Shown here: piece after piece, positions 25,456-38,125 of the stretch
How positions within the stretch are numbered: position 1 is the stretch's first letter
How the letters are laid out: each line of letters begins with the position of its first letter
Source: Euryodendron excelsum
Lineage: Eukaryota > Streptophyta > Magnoliopsida > Ericales > Pentaphylacaceae
Length of the DNA stretch: 64,000 nt
NCBI GenBank assembly: GCA_033060915.1
Contig: CM065394.1
Location: 29,690,001 to 29,754,000, forward strand
Direction: 5' to 3'
Position numbers and translations under genes: made by a program
The notes under the pieces: generated by a model
The model's database searches: none
The model's input: the letters and a program-made list of their open reading frames with translations, nothing else
Told to the model about the DNA's origin: nothing

Positions 25456-27184
25456 TGTTGGCCCAAAAGGCAACCCAAGAGTGGAGTGAATTGGGTTTTT
25501 CAAAAATTAATGACAATTAAAATTAATTACAATTAATCTAATCAATGTAATAATTATCAATTTATATATAATGCAATGTAATTAAAAGACGAATAAAAAA
25601 TAGAGCAATAGAAAGCACACCAAGAATTACAAAAGTTCAATCACAATTCGTGGTCTACGTTCTTACCCCAAGAGTTCCTTGAAGTCTTTCTCTACTATGC
25701 ATCTCCAATTACAAATAGATGCTGATTTACCAAGTGCTCAGCTCACTTTTACCCAAGAACTTCTTCCCAAGTTCTTCCAGCCACCAAGTGATTTTGTCCA
25801 AGATCCACTCAAACTTACAAGATTTTTTTTTTCTACAAGAGAATTCCCAAACTCTCACTTACAGGTGTATAAAGATGTACAAATGAAATACAAACTCTCT
25901 ATCAAGAGTTGATAGACAAATGAAAGCTCACACAATGAAAAAGAAGAATGTTCAGATTTTTCAGTTTGATCAGTCAGTGATACTTGTTTTTCTTGTATCT
26001 CTAGTTTATAAATACAAATGGAAGCTTGTATATAAACCCATGTATTGATTTTATCTATTGGAGGTTGTTGGGGCTCATTTAATGCAAGTCCATTCCATTA
26101 TGTTAGAAAAACTAGCCATTATCTCCTAAGTGTCGACACTTTGTTCCATGTGTCGACTCTTCACTTTCATGTGTCGACACATTGTCCAGAAATCTTGCTT
26201 CTGTCTTTCCATGATCAAGTTCAACTTCTGCACTACTATAAGATCTTCAAAGAGTCTTTTCTTTAGGGCATGATGATCAATCAAAATCTTCAATTCACCA
26301 AGGTTGTTCTGTATTCAATTTGGATTGAATTCATCATTTGATAATCATCTTTTTTTAGTTTTCACACTGTCAGAACTTTACTCTATTATTGTTGAGCTCT
26401 TTTTCTTTATTACCGATATTTCTCTTTCATTGTCGAGCTCATTCTTTCATTACTGAGCTTTTTCTTTCATTATTGAGCTCTTTCTTTCATTGTCGAGCTT
26501 TCTCTTTCATTGCCGAGCTCTTTCTTTCATTGCCAAGCTTTCTCTTTCATTGTCGAGTTCATTCTTTCATTACCGAGCTTTCTGTTTCATTGCTGAGTTT
26601 TTTCTTTCATTGGGATCACTTCAATGAGACTTCTATAAGCTTAATGAAGTCTATTCTTAAATACCTTCATTTTCTTTGAGTACATATCATCTTCATTGAG
26701 TCTTTACATCCCAGATGAAATATTCACTTAGATTCTTTGTAGAGATTATGCAATTTCGATAAATTTTCTGCTCAAACATCTTCAATCTCTTCTCAATCAA
26801 ATCATCTTCAATTGATCTTTGTATATTAGATGAAGTCTTCTTTTGAACATCTTCAATCTCTTTGAATACAAATCAACTTCATTGAGTCTATGCATATTTG
26901 ACGAAATCTTTATTTGAACACTTTCAATCTCTTTGAATGCAAATCATTTGTTTAAAGTTGGAGTAGGTGTCATTGATTAGTTTGGTACATTGCATGACTC
27001 TTGGAGTGCATTGCTTTATCTTAGCTTGTTGTGCATTCACTTTGACATATATTACACTTAAAGTTAAACTTCTAAGTCTAAATTATAATCTTTAGTAATC
27101 TGCATTCTAAGCAAATGCATTAGTAAAATAATACAAGGTTTAGTTATCATCAAAATCAATATGGGGATTAACCTTGAGTCAACA
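25456..27184 (-). mobile_element. Solo LTR, 1729 bp, target duplication CTTCT (SIRE-like copia)
   Basis: Flanked by CTTCT at 25451-25455 and 27185-27189. Plus-strand ends are TGTTGGCCC and GAGTCAACA. On the minus strand it starts TGTTGACTCAAGG followed by ATTGATTTTGATGATAAC, a start familiar from SIRE/Maximus-type copia LTRs, so minus orientation is likely. A minus-strand TATATAC/TATAAA region lies near 26010-26035. Same family as 38548-40734. No internal retrotransposon sequence is present. Confidence 0.9.
26385..26612. repeat. 20-bp tandem repeat inside the CTTCT solo LTR
   Basis: About eleven copies of a roughly 20-bp unit of the form TCTTTCATTGYCGAGCTYT. The reading frames across it are a by-product of the repeat. 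Confidence 0.85.
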
Positions 27185-27189
27185 CTTCT

Positions 27190-27560
27190 GGTATGAAACA
27201 ATAGAAGTAATGTAAAGATATTCTTTATTAGATTCATTTATTGTTTCTATATGATACTCATTACTACGTATATCTTTAAAACTGAGCAAATTCCTTGTAG
27301 CTCTAGCTGAATACATATCATCATTAATACAGAGTTTTGTTCCTTTTAGCAATAATATATTGGTTATTCCGAAACCTTCAATTAATTTTGTAGTGTCAGA
27401 TATTGTCTTAACGTTATTTTCAGCTAACGTTAAGCTGACAAAATATTTTTTCTCTTGAAGAATTGCATGAGTTATTACACTATCTACTAGACATATATTT
27501 CTATCGTTCATCTTGGAAGCTATTAATGCTTTGCTAGTTTCCATGTCTCTATACAAAATA
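27190..27560 (-). pseudogene. Copia element A: protease part
   Basis: Minus-strand block NICLVDSVITHAILQEKKYF at about 27500, where D-S replaces the aspartic protease D-S/T-G signature as it also does in copy B (CLVNSETTHTILREKKYF). The frame then continues to TRNLLSFKDIRSNEYHIET and stops at the edge of the CTTCT solo LTR. Confidence 0.8.
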
Positions 27561-27667
27561 TTAAAATTGCTTATTTATCAGAAAACAAAAAACATTCATT
27601 TAAAAGAAACATGCTTGGAAAAATATGATAAAAGATGACAATAAACTTAAAAGAATAAGAACATAAA

Positions 27668-28192
27668 CTAGTTGGTGTAGACATTTCGATCACTAATTAA
27701 GTGATCTATTTTTCCATCACGATCTTCAAAGAAATTTGAAATATTAACGTGAGTGATTTCTACTGAGTCATCAAAATTTGTAAAATTCATTTCAATATTT
27801 TTCCCTTTATCTTGTGTTGATGCTAGGTAAAGATCCATTAATGGCTTGGGCGCACGACAAGTACGTGACCAATGCCATTTCATACCACACCAGTAACAAA
27901 CATCTTCATAATTTTTAGGAGGTTTATGCTGTAAACTTTTTTTCCTTTTCTTGTTTTGTTTCAGAATTGTTCTACTACTGGTGGTATGGTACAGTATTCT
28001 TCACTCGAGAACTTGAAGAATTATAATTGTTATAATTGTTACCTCCACGGTAACCCCCACGATGACGAAAATTATTTCTGCCGCGGTCACGTACACGGCC
28101 ACGTCCATGACCATGACCACAACCACGACCACGACCACGACCACGACCACATCCACGTCCATAAAATGAGACCACATTCACTTTAGGGAATG
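27668..28192 (-). pseudogene. Copia element A: gag C-terminal part (zinc knuckle and RG-rich region)
   Basis: Minus strand. An Arg-Gly-rich stretch (GRGCGRGRGRGRGCGHGHGR, near 28140-28080) is followed by the zinc-knuckle remnant C..CGMKWHWSRTCRAP (near 27895-27850) and an acidic tail. The same order is seen in copy B (58738-58307). The gag frame is cut at 28193 by the GTGTA solo LTR. Confidence 0.8.
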
Positions 28193-28380
28193 GTGTATGT
28201 AAGCACCCCATTTTTGACCGCTCGACAGTTTACACTCCGTCCAGACTTGTACTCAAGTTAATATGGACGTATTCCAATCGAAACCAACTCTCTAAGTCTA
28301 AATCCCGTCTGTCCATCACCTCGTGGACTTACCAGGCCCAAATAGAGGCAAAGTGACCAAAATGCCCTTAGGGGCATTGT

Positions 28381-28850
28381 CCTTTCCAATTCCAATCCCT
28401 CTCTCGAGACAGTTTATTCCTCGAGATGGTAAATCTACTCCAATCAGGCACGTCTTTTCGAAGACGGTAAGTCTCCTTTCCAATTCCAAATCAGGCACGT
28501 CTTTCTAAAGACGATAAGGCCCCTTTCCAATTCCAATCCCTCTCTTGAGACAGCTGATTCCTTGAGACGGTAAATCTACTCCAATTAGGCACGTCTTTCC
28601 GAAGACGATAAGTCCCCTTTCCAATTTCAATCCCTCTCTCGAGACAGTTGATTCCTCAAGACGGTAAATCTACTCCAATCAGGCATGTCTTTCTGAAGAC
28701 GATAAGACCCCTTTCCAATTCCAATCCCTCTCTCGAGACAGTTTATTCCTCGAGACGGTAAATCTACTCCAATCAGGCGCGTCTTTCCGAAGACGATAAG
28801 ACCCCTTTCCAATTCTGATCCCTCTCTCGACACAGTTTATTTCTCGAGAT
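28381..28850. repeat. 94-bp tandem repeat in the outer large LTR
   Basis: The block CCTTTCCAAT recurs at about 28381, 28475, 28522, 28616, 28709 and 28803, that is 94-bp spacing with one half-size step. Each unit contains CGTCTTTCCGAAGACG, an inverted repeat (CGTCTT/AAGACG), and paired CTCGAGA motifs. Confidence 0.88.
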
Positions 28851-29470
28851 GGTCCGCCATGTTTTTCGAAGAAAATCTCTTCGAAACGGTAAGTCCATTT
28901 AAACCTGTCGACCGGGACGAGACCCCAAATCCCCTAGATGGTAGAAAGGTTCACCTTTGGCGCTTGCTAGTCCGCCAACGTAGAAATGTCTGTTTAGGCA
29001 TGCTTTTCGAGAAAGTTAACTTCTCAGGCGCTAAGTCCCCTTTAGCAACTTCCCGAGATCAGGCAGTCTTGGGAATGATCGCAAACCGTCAGAGTAGTGG
29101 AAATACTCGCAAACATCACAACCGTTAGAGTAGTGGAAATACTTGCAAACAGGTCGATGTAGGTAATTGCCAACAAACCCCTGTATCACGCGACCACCAT
29201 CAGAGTGGCGGAAAAACTCAAAACCTAGGTTAACACCGGTGCCTGCTAGCCTACTTCGGTGAAAAATGACCAAACTGCCCCTTGGGTCTTTTCCAACATG
29301 TTTCTCAAGAACACACCATGAGTCTTCAGAACGGTAAGTCTAATCTTCCAAGATTGTCTTAAAAGTAATTTGGCATGATTAGCTGCCTTCTAATCAGTTT
29401 TGGGCCAATTCCAAGACTTTCCGGTCAAGATAACCATTTTGCCCCTAAGCATTTGAATGCCCCGGGAACC

Positions 29471-30090
29471 ACACCAGCTCTAGGTATCAAATCGGTAACC
29501 TCCTGAGAATGCTTCTTATAGTATTCTCAACTTTCCTCTATCTTTTCAAATTATTCCGAGTCAATCCCGGTAAACCCGGTGCAAAATGACCGTTTTGCCC
29601 TTAGTGGGCCGGTCACCTTTTTTCTAACCACACCAGCTCTGGGTATCAAACCGGTAACCTCCTGATATTGCTTCTTATAGTATTCTCAACCTTCCTCTAC
29701 CTTTCCAGATCATTCCGAGTCAATTCCGACAAACCCGGTACAAAATGATCATTTTGCCCCTGGTAGGCCGGTCTCCTTTTTTGAGCACACCGGCTCTGGG
29801 TATCAAACCGGTAACCTCCAGAGATTGCTTCTTATAGTATTATTAATCTTCCTCTATCTTTCCGGATCATTCTGAGTCAGTTCCGGCAAACTCGGTGCGA
29901 AATGACCATTTTACCCCTGGTGGGTCGGTCACTTTTTTCGACCACACCACCTCTAGGTATCAAACCGGCAACCTTTGGGAATATTCTTAATAATGTTTCA
30001 AATCATGAGTCTTCTTCCAAGACAGTCCTAGTCCGTCCCGACAGCTTCTCGATTCGATTGACCGTTTTGCCCCTAAAGGCCCGGTCAACC
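29471..30090. repeat. 157-159-bp tandem repeat in the outer large LTR
   Basis: The block ACACCAGCTC (and variants) recurs at 29471, 29630, 29787 and 29944. The unit includes GGTATCAAACCGGTAACCTC and an AAAATGACC...TTTTGCCC segment. Confidence 0.85.
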
Positions 30091-33000
30091 CTTCCGACAC
30101 ATCTTATCCTCATTTTTCAAGTCAAATATCTCCGGGACACTATTCTAAGTGTTCCTGCTCTTTTTCGACCTTTTGGGTCATTCCCAGCCTCTTCAAATCA
30201 TTCCTGAACTTTTTGGAGTCACTCCTAGTGAAGCCAGGTTAAAAATTGCATGGTAGTCACTAGTACAGGCGCCCAAATCTAGTCAAAGATACGTTGTTTG
30301 CCGACCTTAATAGTTTCCTAATTGGTTGGCACCACTAGTAGTGGTGCCAAGCCAATATTTGGCCTGGTGCTAGAAGCATTTTTGGCCTGGCGCCACTATA
30401 ATAGGCGCCAAGTCTATCCCGTCTCTATAAATACAGAGTCTCTTCCAGCGTGAAGGAGGTCCGCAAACTTAGTCTAAAAACCCTAATTTTTGATACATAA
30501 AGTTTGAACACTCCTAAAACCCTAACTTCCCTAGGTTTTCCAAACCCTAGCCACTATACACAAACCCTAGCCTTATATACACTTATACACACCCCTATAC
30601 ACTTATATACTAGCCTCCAACCCTCCATTGAAGACTTGGATTGCTGCAACTACGAAGATTTGAAGACCGAAGATGAGCCCTCGAAGATCAAGACTGAAGT
30701 GAAGCAAAGATCGAAGAAAAGCAAGGTGCGCAAAATAAACAAGACACAATGTAGGCTTTCGTTTTTAGTTTCTGCACTCCCCCCTCTCTCTTTTCTCTCT
30801 TAACCCACTTGAGTTTTCTCAATTTTAATTCCCCATCTTTTTTCCCCCCTTTCTTTGCATGCTTGAAACAAAGGGGATTCCCGGTCCATATGTAGGATTG
30901 GAATATTAGAGAGTCACCGTGTTGGGGGCTTTTTTTTAGTCTAACCGGAGATTATGTGGGTTCGGCCCCCTTGATTATGTGGTGAAGCCTTAACCTTGTA
31001 TGTTCATGACCCCAAATTTGCATTGTGCATATCATTATCTTGCATCTCTCCAAAATCGTTTTCAAACTCGTTTTCAAAATTTGCATTAAATTTGTTTTTA
31101 AAATTGCATAAAAATCTCCTTTTCAAAAACTTGTTTTTAAAATCACAATCCTAGGGTGATTCTAGCCTTTCCATGGCTAGGGTTACTTTAGGAAAGTGTT
31201 ACATTTAAAGTGACTTTTATGGTTCATATTTTCAAATCTTATAGTTTTCAAAATCGTTTTCCTAAAATGGTTCCAGCCCTCTTATGGTTAGAATCGCTTT
31301 AGGAAAATGCGACATTTTTATACCTTCTAAAAACTCTATTTTCAAAAATATCTTTCCCTAAAACCTCCTCTTTCAACGCGCTTTCTAAAAATTCTCCTTT
31401 CCAAAGTTGTTTTCAAAAACTCCCTCCAAAAATCTATTTTTCAAAACTCCCCTTTTCAACTCTTTCTCAAAACGCTCTATTCAAAATCCACTTTCTTAAA
31501 AACACTCCCTAGGTTTTTTTCTTAGAAAATGCTCCCTACAAAATATTTTCAAAAACTCTCTCTAACAATCTTCTTCCAAAAATCTTTCTAAAATACTCTC
31601 TTTCCAAAATCTTCCCTCTAGAAACTCCTCTCTACGATTCCCTTCTAAAAATCTTCGTTTCCAAAAACACACTTTTCAAAAATCTCTTTCATTAGAGCCT
31701 AAGTCAAGCTCTCGAGCTCACAATTAGGAAACCCTAATTTTCTTTCCAAAAACATGGCTTTCAAACTTGCCTTAAAACCTAGGTTTCCAAAACCTCTTGT
31801 TCTCACATCCAAACTATAAACATTTCTAAAACCTCTTTTCTACGTCAAAACTATAATCTTCCAAATCTAGGGTTTCTAAAACCTCCCTTTCCAAATCCTT
31901 GCCAAATCCTATCTTCCCTTTAGGAAACCAAATCCCATCTTTCTTTTAGGGAACCAAATCCAATCTTCCCGTTTAGGAAACTAGATCCTATCCTCCATTT
32001 TTGGAAACAAAATCAAACCTTCTCTTTTAAAAACAAAATCCAATCCCTTGTTTTAGGAAAATAGGAATCTTAACCCTTCCTAATCTAAATCTTTCCTAAT
32101 TCACCTCTTTCCTAATTTCCTACCTTCCTAAACCATAAGTTTCCAAAAACTTTAAAATTTTTCCTTAAACATTAAGCTTCCAAACCCTTCCTAATTCAAC
32201 CCTTTCCTAATTCTACCCGTTTTTCTTTTTAAATCTTAATTTTCCAAATCTAAGTTTTCAAATCTTTCCTAAACTCAACTTTTCCTAATCTCAAGATTTT
32301 CTAAAACTCAAACTCTAAAACTTTCTAAATTCCAAACTTTCCTAAACTTCAAATCTTTCCAAATTTAAAACTTTTCTAAACTCAAGACTTCCTTATTTCA
32401 AAACTTTCCAAATTTCAAAACTTTCCTAAGTTAAAACTTTCCTAAATTGAAACTTTCTTAAGTTGAAGCTTTCTTAATCTAAAACTTTCCTAAAATAAAA
32501 ACTTTCTTAATTTGAAACTTTTCTAAAACGGAACTTTTCTAATTCGAGTCTTTCTTAAATCTAATCTTTCCTAATCTTTTAAGTTCAACATTCGAGTCAA
32601 ATCTTTTCTTAAAACTCTTTTGAGTCAAATATTTCCTAAGTCCCTTCTCTTTCCTAAGTCTAGGTTTCCTGAATCTTTATCTTTCCAAAACAAGTCTAAA
32701 TCTTTCTTCCAAGTTCTATTTTTTCAAATCAAAATCCAATCTTTTCAAATTCCAAAATTCCAATTCCTAATCTCCTATTCTAAGTTCAAATCAAATCCTT
32801 TTTCCAATCAAAATCTCTTTCTTCCAATCCAACCTTTTATTTTCTATCGGACTCTTGTCCGAACTACGACTGACCTGATTCCTCCAAAAGGATACGTAGG
32901 CAACCCTCATGGGTGCGGTCTCCACATTTTTCAAATTTCAAATTCCACAACATTTTTCAAATTCTAATTCTACAACTTCTTTCAAATCTCCAATTCTACA

Positions 33001-34940
33001 ATCTTCTTCAAAGTTTCCAATTCTATGTTCTATTTCCAATTTCCAATTCAAAAAATTTATTTTCAAATCTCAATTTTCAAATTCTAAAACTTTCCAATTT
33101 CAAATCTTTCTTCTAAAATCAAATCAAATTCTTCTTTTCAAATCTATTTCTAAATTAACTCTCTTCTATTGCACTTGCATATCATGCATCATGTTAGTTT
33201 CTTTTCAAACATTCTTTTTCAAAGTGGATAGGATTGAACAATAGTTAGTTAAAGACTCTTATAGGTGAATCTAGGGTAGATTGACATGTAGGTACCGAAA
33301 GGACGGGGTAGGGTGATGGCTTAGTGTGTCTTCCCTACACGTAACCAACCTCCGAACTTAGGATCACTGTTTTCATAGACCAAAAAATGAGTTATTTTTC
33401 AAAAAAGGGCTAAATGTTTTTCTAAAGGTTGCCAAACAACCTGTTTTCTTAAAAACCCTCTCTTGAGATGGTATTTTCAAAAACCTTTTTCCAAAAACCC
33501 TAAGTGTAGTCTTCGAATTATTCTTAATTTTTAGGTGACCTAACTCACCTTAATCAAGTTAGGTGGCTGTCGCGCCCCGGTTTTTAAAGGGTCCAAGGTC
33601 CTTTCGGCTTGGAGACCCTAAAGCACGGAACTCTGTCACTAGAACTCGTCCCCCTAGAAGGACAAGTGCAACTAGATTTGAAAATTAATTTGACTAAGGG
33701 CTTTTTAGAAAAATAGGAATCGCCACCTAACTTAATAAATGTGAGTTAGGGCACCTAGAACTAAGCGTTAATTTGAAGATTAAACTTAGAGTTTTTGAAA
33801 AAGGTTTTTGAAAACTCCCTCAAGAGAGGGTTTTTAGGAAAACAGGTTGTTTGGCAACCTCTTGAAATGTTTAAGCCCTTTTTGAAAACAACTCCATTTT
33901 GGTCTTTTGAAAATAGAAATCTAAGATTCGGGGGTTGGTTACGTGTAGGGAAGATATTCTAAGATCATCACCCTACCCCGTCCTTTCGGTACCTACATGT
34001 CTAATCACCCTTTTGTTCACTCACTAGAATAACCGGTTACCATGGTCCACTTTATATCCACTTTTAGAAAAATGGGGTTTAGTCATCACTTTTTGGATGA
34101 ATAATGCATGATGCAAGTTTTGGAAGAAGTTTGAAAATAATGGAGGATTTGAAAGAGTCTGGGATAGAAACTTTGATTTGATTGCAATTTTTGAAAAAGG
34201 GATTGGGATTGAAATAAAAGTTATAACCGCACCATTTTAGGTTGCCTACGTATCTCATTTGGCGAGAATCAGGTCATTCGTAGTTCGGGCAAGAGCCCGA
34301 TGGAAAATAGGCGCATTAGGGCCTTTGGAAGGTTTGAAGACACATTGAGGTCTTTGAAAAAGTTTAAGACACTTTGAGATCTTTGGAAGTTGAAGACTCT
34401 TTGTGGTCTTGAAAGTTTTGACTTGAAATTGGATGGTGGTATGTTTTGAAAATGCTTTTGGATCAATTTGATAGAATTTTGAAAAATGTTTTTGGATAAC
34501 TCAAGAGAGTTTGAGAATGTTTTTAAAATTTTGTTTTGAAAAGCTTGGAGGTATGATTTTGGAATGTTTTGATGAATTGGTTTTTGAAAATGGTGTTTGG
34601 AATCCTAATATGGACAACCTTAGGGGTTGTTCTTGTTCTATCACTTATCCTTAGAATCCCTAACCATGAGAGGGCTAGGGACACCTTAGGTTTGTGGCCT
34701 TTTGAAAGTATTTTTTGGAAATGCCTTAAAATGTAGGAACATTAAAAGAGTGTATGGAGTTGGGTTTTTGAAATCAAGGGAGTAGGAGGTTTTGGAAAAT
34801 AAGCTATGAGAATAATTTAAAAATTTTGAATGATTATTTAGAAAAGGTTCCAAGAGTTGGGACTTTGAAGTTCACTTAACCTAGGTTGGGTTAGCCTAGG
34901 GTTAGGGGGAACCTATGGTTAAGAAGACTAAGGGTTAACT

Positions 34941-35092
34941 AACTAGGGTTAAGTTAACCTAGGGTTAGGCAACTAGGGTCAAGTTAACCTAAGGTTAGAA
35001 AACTAGGGTCAAGTTAATCTAGGGTTAGGCAACTAGGGTCAAGTTAATCTAGGGTTAGATAACTAGGGTTAAGTTAACTTAAGGTTAGATTG
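34941..35092. repeat. 30-bp tandem repeat in the inner large LTR
   Basis: Five units starting with AACTAGGGT at 34941, 34971, 35001, 35031 and 35061. CTAGGGTT recalls the plant telomere repeat TTTAGGG, but the unit length and sequence show it is not telomeric DNA. Confidence 0.88.
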
Positions 35093-35430
35093 GAGAATGG
35101 TCTTGAAAATTGTTTTGATGCACTCTTGGAAAGAGTTTTGAAAACACAACATGATATGCAATGGACTTTGGTTGGTAATCTTTATGAAGATCATTTCCAT
35201 GAAAATTTTGACTCTTGCCAAGAATATGGTTTATATGGTTGGTGATTGAAGACTATTCCAAAGAAGGTTTTCTTATGGCCATTATAACCAATATCTTGAC
35301 AAGAGTATAAGGGGTCAAAATTCAACATAATGATAGTGATTTTTGGAAGATCATTTTTGATGCAAAGATGGTGAGAGTGCATTTTTGGAATCATTTTTGG
35401 AGAAGAATTTTGAAAACCATTTTTTTTCAA

Positions 35431-35750
35431 GGGAACCATTCCATCAAGAGAGGGTTCATATGGCCAATAAATGGGAGACCACTCAAGAGAGGGTTTCATG
35501 GGGCCATCCCAACCACTAAACTTAAGAGAATAGAAACCATAGAATTCAAAGAGTTTGAACATCATTCTTAGGCAAGCATGAAGAATAAGGGAACCATTCT
35601 AACAATTTAGGGTTTCTATGGCCAATATAAAGGGAGACCACTCAAGAGAGGGTTCCATGGGGCCATTTTTAACCACTAAATTGGAGAGAATGGAAACCTT
35701 GAATATTAGAGAGTTTGAAAGCAATTTTCATGCAAGTTGAAATACAGTGA
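35431..35750. repeat. Two 159-bp repeat units in the inner large LTR
   Basis: GGGAACCATT at 35431 and 35589, and GGGAGACCACTCAAGAGAGGG at 35473 and 35632, mark two diverged copies of a roughly 159-bp unit. Confidence 0.75.
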
Positions 35751-37817
35751 TGCAAAAGTATGAATTAGGGGGTTGAGAGGGACTTTCTAAGGCATGACTC
35801 CTAAGGTCTCATCCTAGACTTCAAAGGGCCAACTCTTGGAACAATTTTTGAAGGACATGTAGAACTTGGAAATGTCATGAAATTAAGAGCAAAGTAAGCA
35901 TTGTGGGATATGACAATAAACATAAAATGAAACCAAGCATACAAGACATGATCAAAATAATAATATGCAAGGGGTCATGATTCACATACAAGGCTTTTAG
36001 GCTTCACCACATAAACAAGGGGCTCTTAGGCCAAACCATCTTAAAGTAGGCTAGTGAGAGGTCCCCCTACACGGTGACTCTCACTTGCTTTCCTCTAGGC
36101 ATGATCTAGGAGCCCTCTTGGCTCGAGCATGCAAGAAAGGGGGGTTGAAGATGGGGATTAAAATAGAGAATAGCCTAAGTAGGCTAGGAGGGAGAAGAGA
36201 AGAGTGAGGGAGAGCACAAATGTAAAAGGGATACCAACTTTTGTCTTCAACACTCTTGTAGTCTTCAATGGATGTTTTGATTGGAGCTTGAGTGGCTTCA
36301 AGAAGGCTTGAGTGGCTTGAGTGGAGTGTATAAGTGTGTATGAGGCTTTGTATGTGGAGTGTATAGGCTTAGGAGGGGTAGAATCTAGCCTAAGTGTTGG
36401 AAGGGAGGAATATATGTAGAGATTCGAGTTTCTGGAGTGATTTCAGCAGAGTTTCCTATCAATTTCGGACCTGGAATATGCAAGAGGGGAGGCCTCTATT
36501 TATAGGCAATCTAGAACAGACCACGCGCATGTGCTACATGCGCATGGCCAAACTTTGGCTGTGCGCATGTAGGACATGAGCAGGCACTGTTCCATTGCCA
36601 GAATAACACGTGGCACCCTATGTACTGGTTAAATCTTGACCGTTGATTGAAAGTCGATCGATCTGAACAAAATTTGAGCACATGTAGCATACACTCCATC
36701 ACCGGGAAGATTCGCCCAAACTTTGCTTCGATAATTGAGTTAATTGGGAAGGTTCCGGGGGAATCGGTTGCACTCGGGATGTTCTCCTAGTGCTTCTGAT
36801 AAACTTTCATGTTCTTGAAAAGTTTGAATTATGTTTAGAGGTGAGTGATATCGTCTTAGGAAGCGTGCCAAAAAGGACACTTTTGTGGAGCGTCTGTGAT
36901 ACGCTCCGTGGGTGTTCGAAAATGGTTATTTTCATTTGATGTGATCGAGGCCTTTGAGATGCGATCTATTCGATCGGACAGTTTCAATGGAAAGTACTCT
37001 GGAAATACTTTTTAGAATTCCCAAATTTACGCATTTCTCAAATCGTTTGACGGTGCGTTTCGATTAAGGAATCAAAGAAAAAGTCAACCTTGGCGGAGCG
37101 TCTGTGAGACGCTCCAAGGGTTGCTAAAAGTCATGGTTTGCACACCGTACGATGGAGGGCTTTGGGGGGCGATCTATTCGATCGAATCGTATCGATGGAA
37201 AAATCTATGGACAAGCTTTCGAGAATTCCCTGATTTACGCATTTCTCAAGTCGGTTGACGGTACATTATAACCAGGGAATCGGGGGAAAAGACAATTTAG
37301 GCAGAGCGTTTACGAGACGCTCTAGGGAACTTTTATCGAGTCGTGTGAGTTTAGCATCGTAGGGTGTTCCTTGGGTTAAACATGGGCGCGTGGTGAAACC
37401 CTCGCTCAAAATCCCAAGGCCGGTGCTATTTCGGGGCATTTTTGGGCTTCCAGGGGCAAAACGGTCATTTTGACCGGAGTTGGCTGAAAATGGTTGGGAA
37501 TGGTCTGGTATATTGTGTTAGGCGTGTAGGGCCATTTAGGGATAGTTTTGAGAGAGTCTGTTGCCATTCAGCAGGGTTTGTGCCATGCTGAGTCATTTGG
37601 GGGCAAAATGGTCATCTTGACCAGAGTGGGCCGGAATAGGATCGGATTTGGACCGAATTGCATGCGGGGGACGCCTGATGGTTTGATAACATTTGGAAGG
37701 ATGGACTTATCGTTTTGAGGGATTTTGAACTTTCCCAAAACGTGCCTGGAGGCCCAAAAGGGCCGATTTGGTCATTTTTCACCGAGTCAGGTTAGCAGGC
37801 GTCGATGTTGACCTAGG

Positions 37818-38125
37818 TGCTGGTTCCCGAGGCCGCCCGGTCTCGAAAAACTACCTGTGCGGTGTTGGTCTCTAAGAACGCCAGGTCTTAAGGAGCTACC
37901 TGTAGGGTAGTGTTGGTTTCTGAGAACACCTGGTCCCAGAAAGCTACCTGGAAGGGTGGTGTTGGTCTCCAAGAACGCCTGGTCCCGGAGAACTACTAAA
38001 TGACGGACATTCTACATTGGCGGGCTAGCAGGCGCCAGAAGTGAACTGTCTGGAATCTTTGATGAGGTGTTGGTCCCCGAGATCGCCCGATCCCGGGAAG
38101 CTACCTGGATAGCTTTTGTTTCTGG
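37818..38125. repeat. About 48-bp repeat in the inner large LTR
   Basis: TGTTGGTYYC...GAACGCC-GGTC...GAAGCTACCTG recurs at about 37818, 37863, 37911 and 37960, with more worn copies at 38068 and beyond. Confidence 0.75.

Noticed and set aside
26389..26679. Plus-strand frame with repeated SFHCRAHSFITELF-like text
   Set aside because: Product of the 20-bp tandem repeat inside a solo LTR.
27956..28186. Plus-strand frame with a run of His-Asp repeats
   Set aside because: It is the complement of the Arg-Gly-rich gag segment of copia element A.
30504..33244. Plus-strand frames in the outer large LTR (for example 30504-30803, 32620-32967)
   Set aside because: Low-complexity C/T/A-rich LTR sequence with no domain; frames have poor composition for a protein.
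34941..35092. Interstitial telomere repeat
   Set aside because: The unit is 30 bp and only partly resembles TTTAGGG; it fits an LTR-internal tandem repeat.
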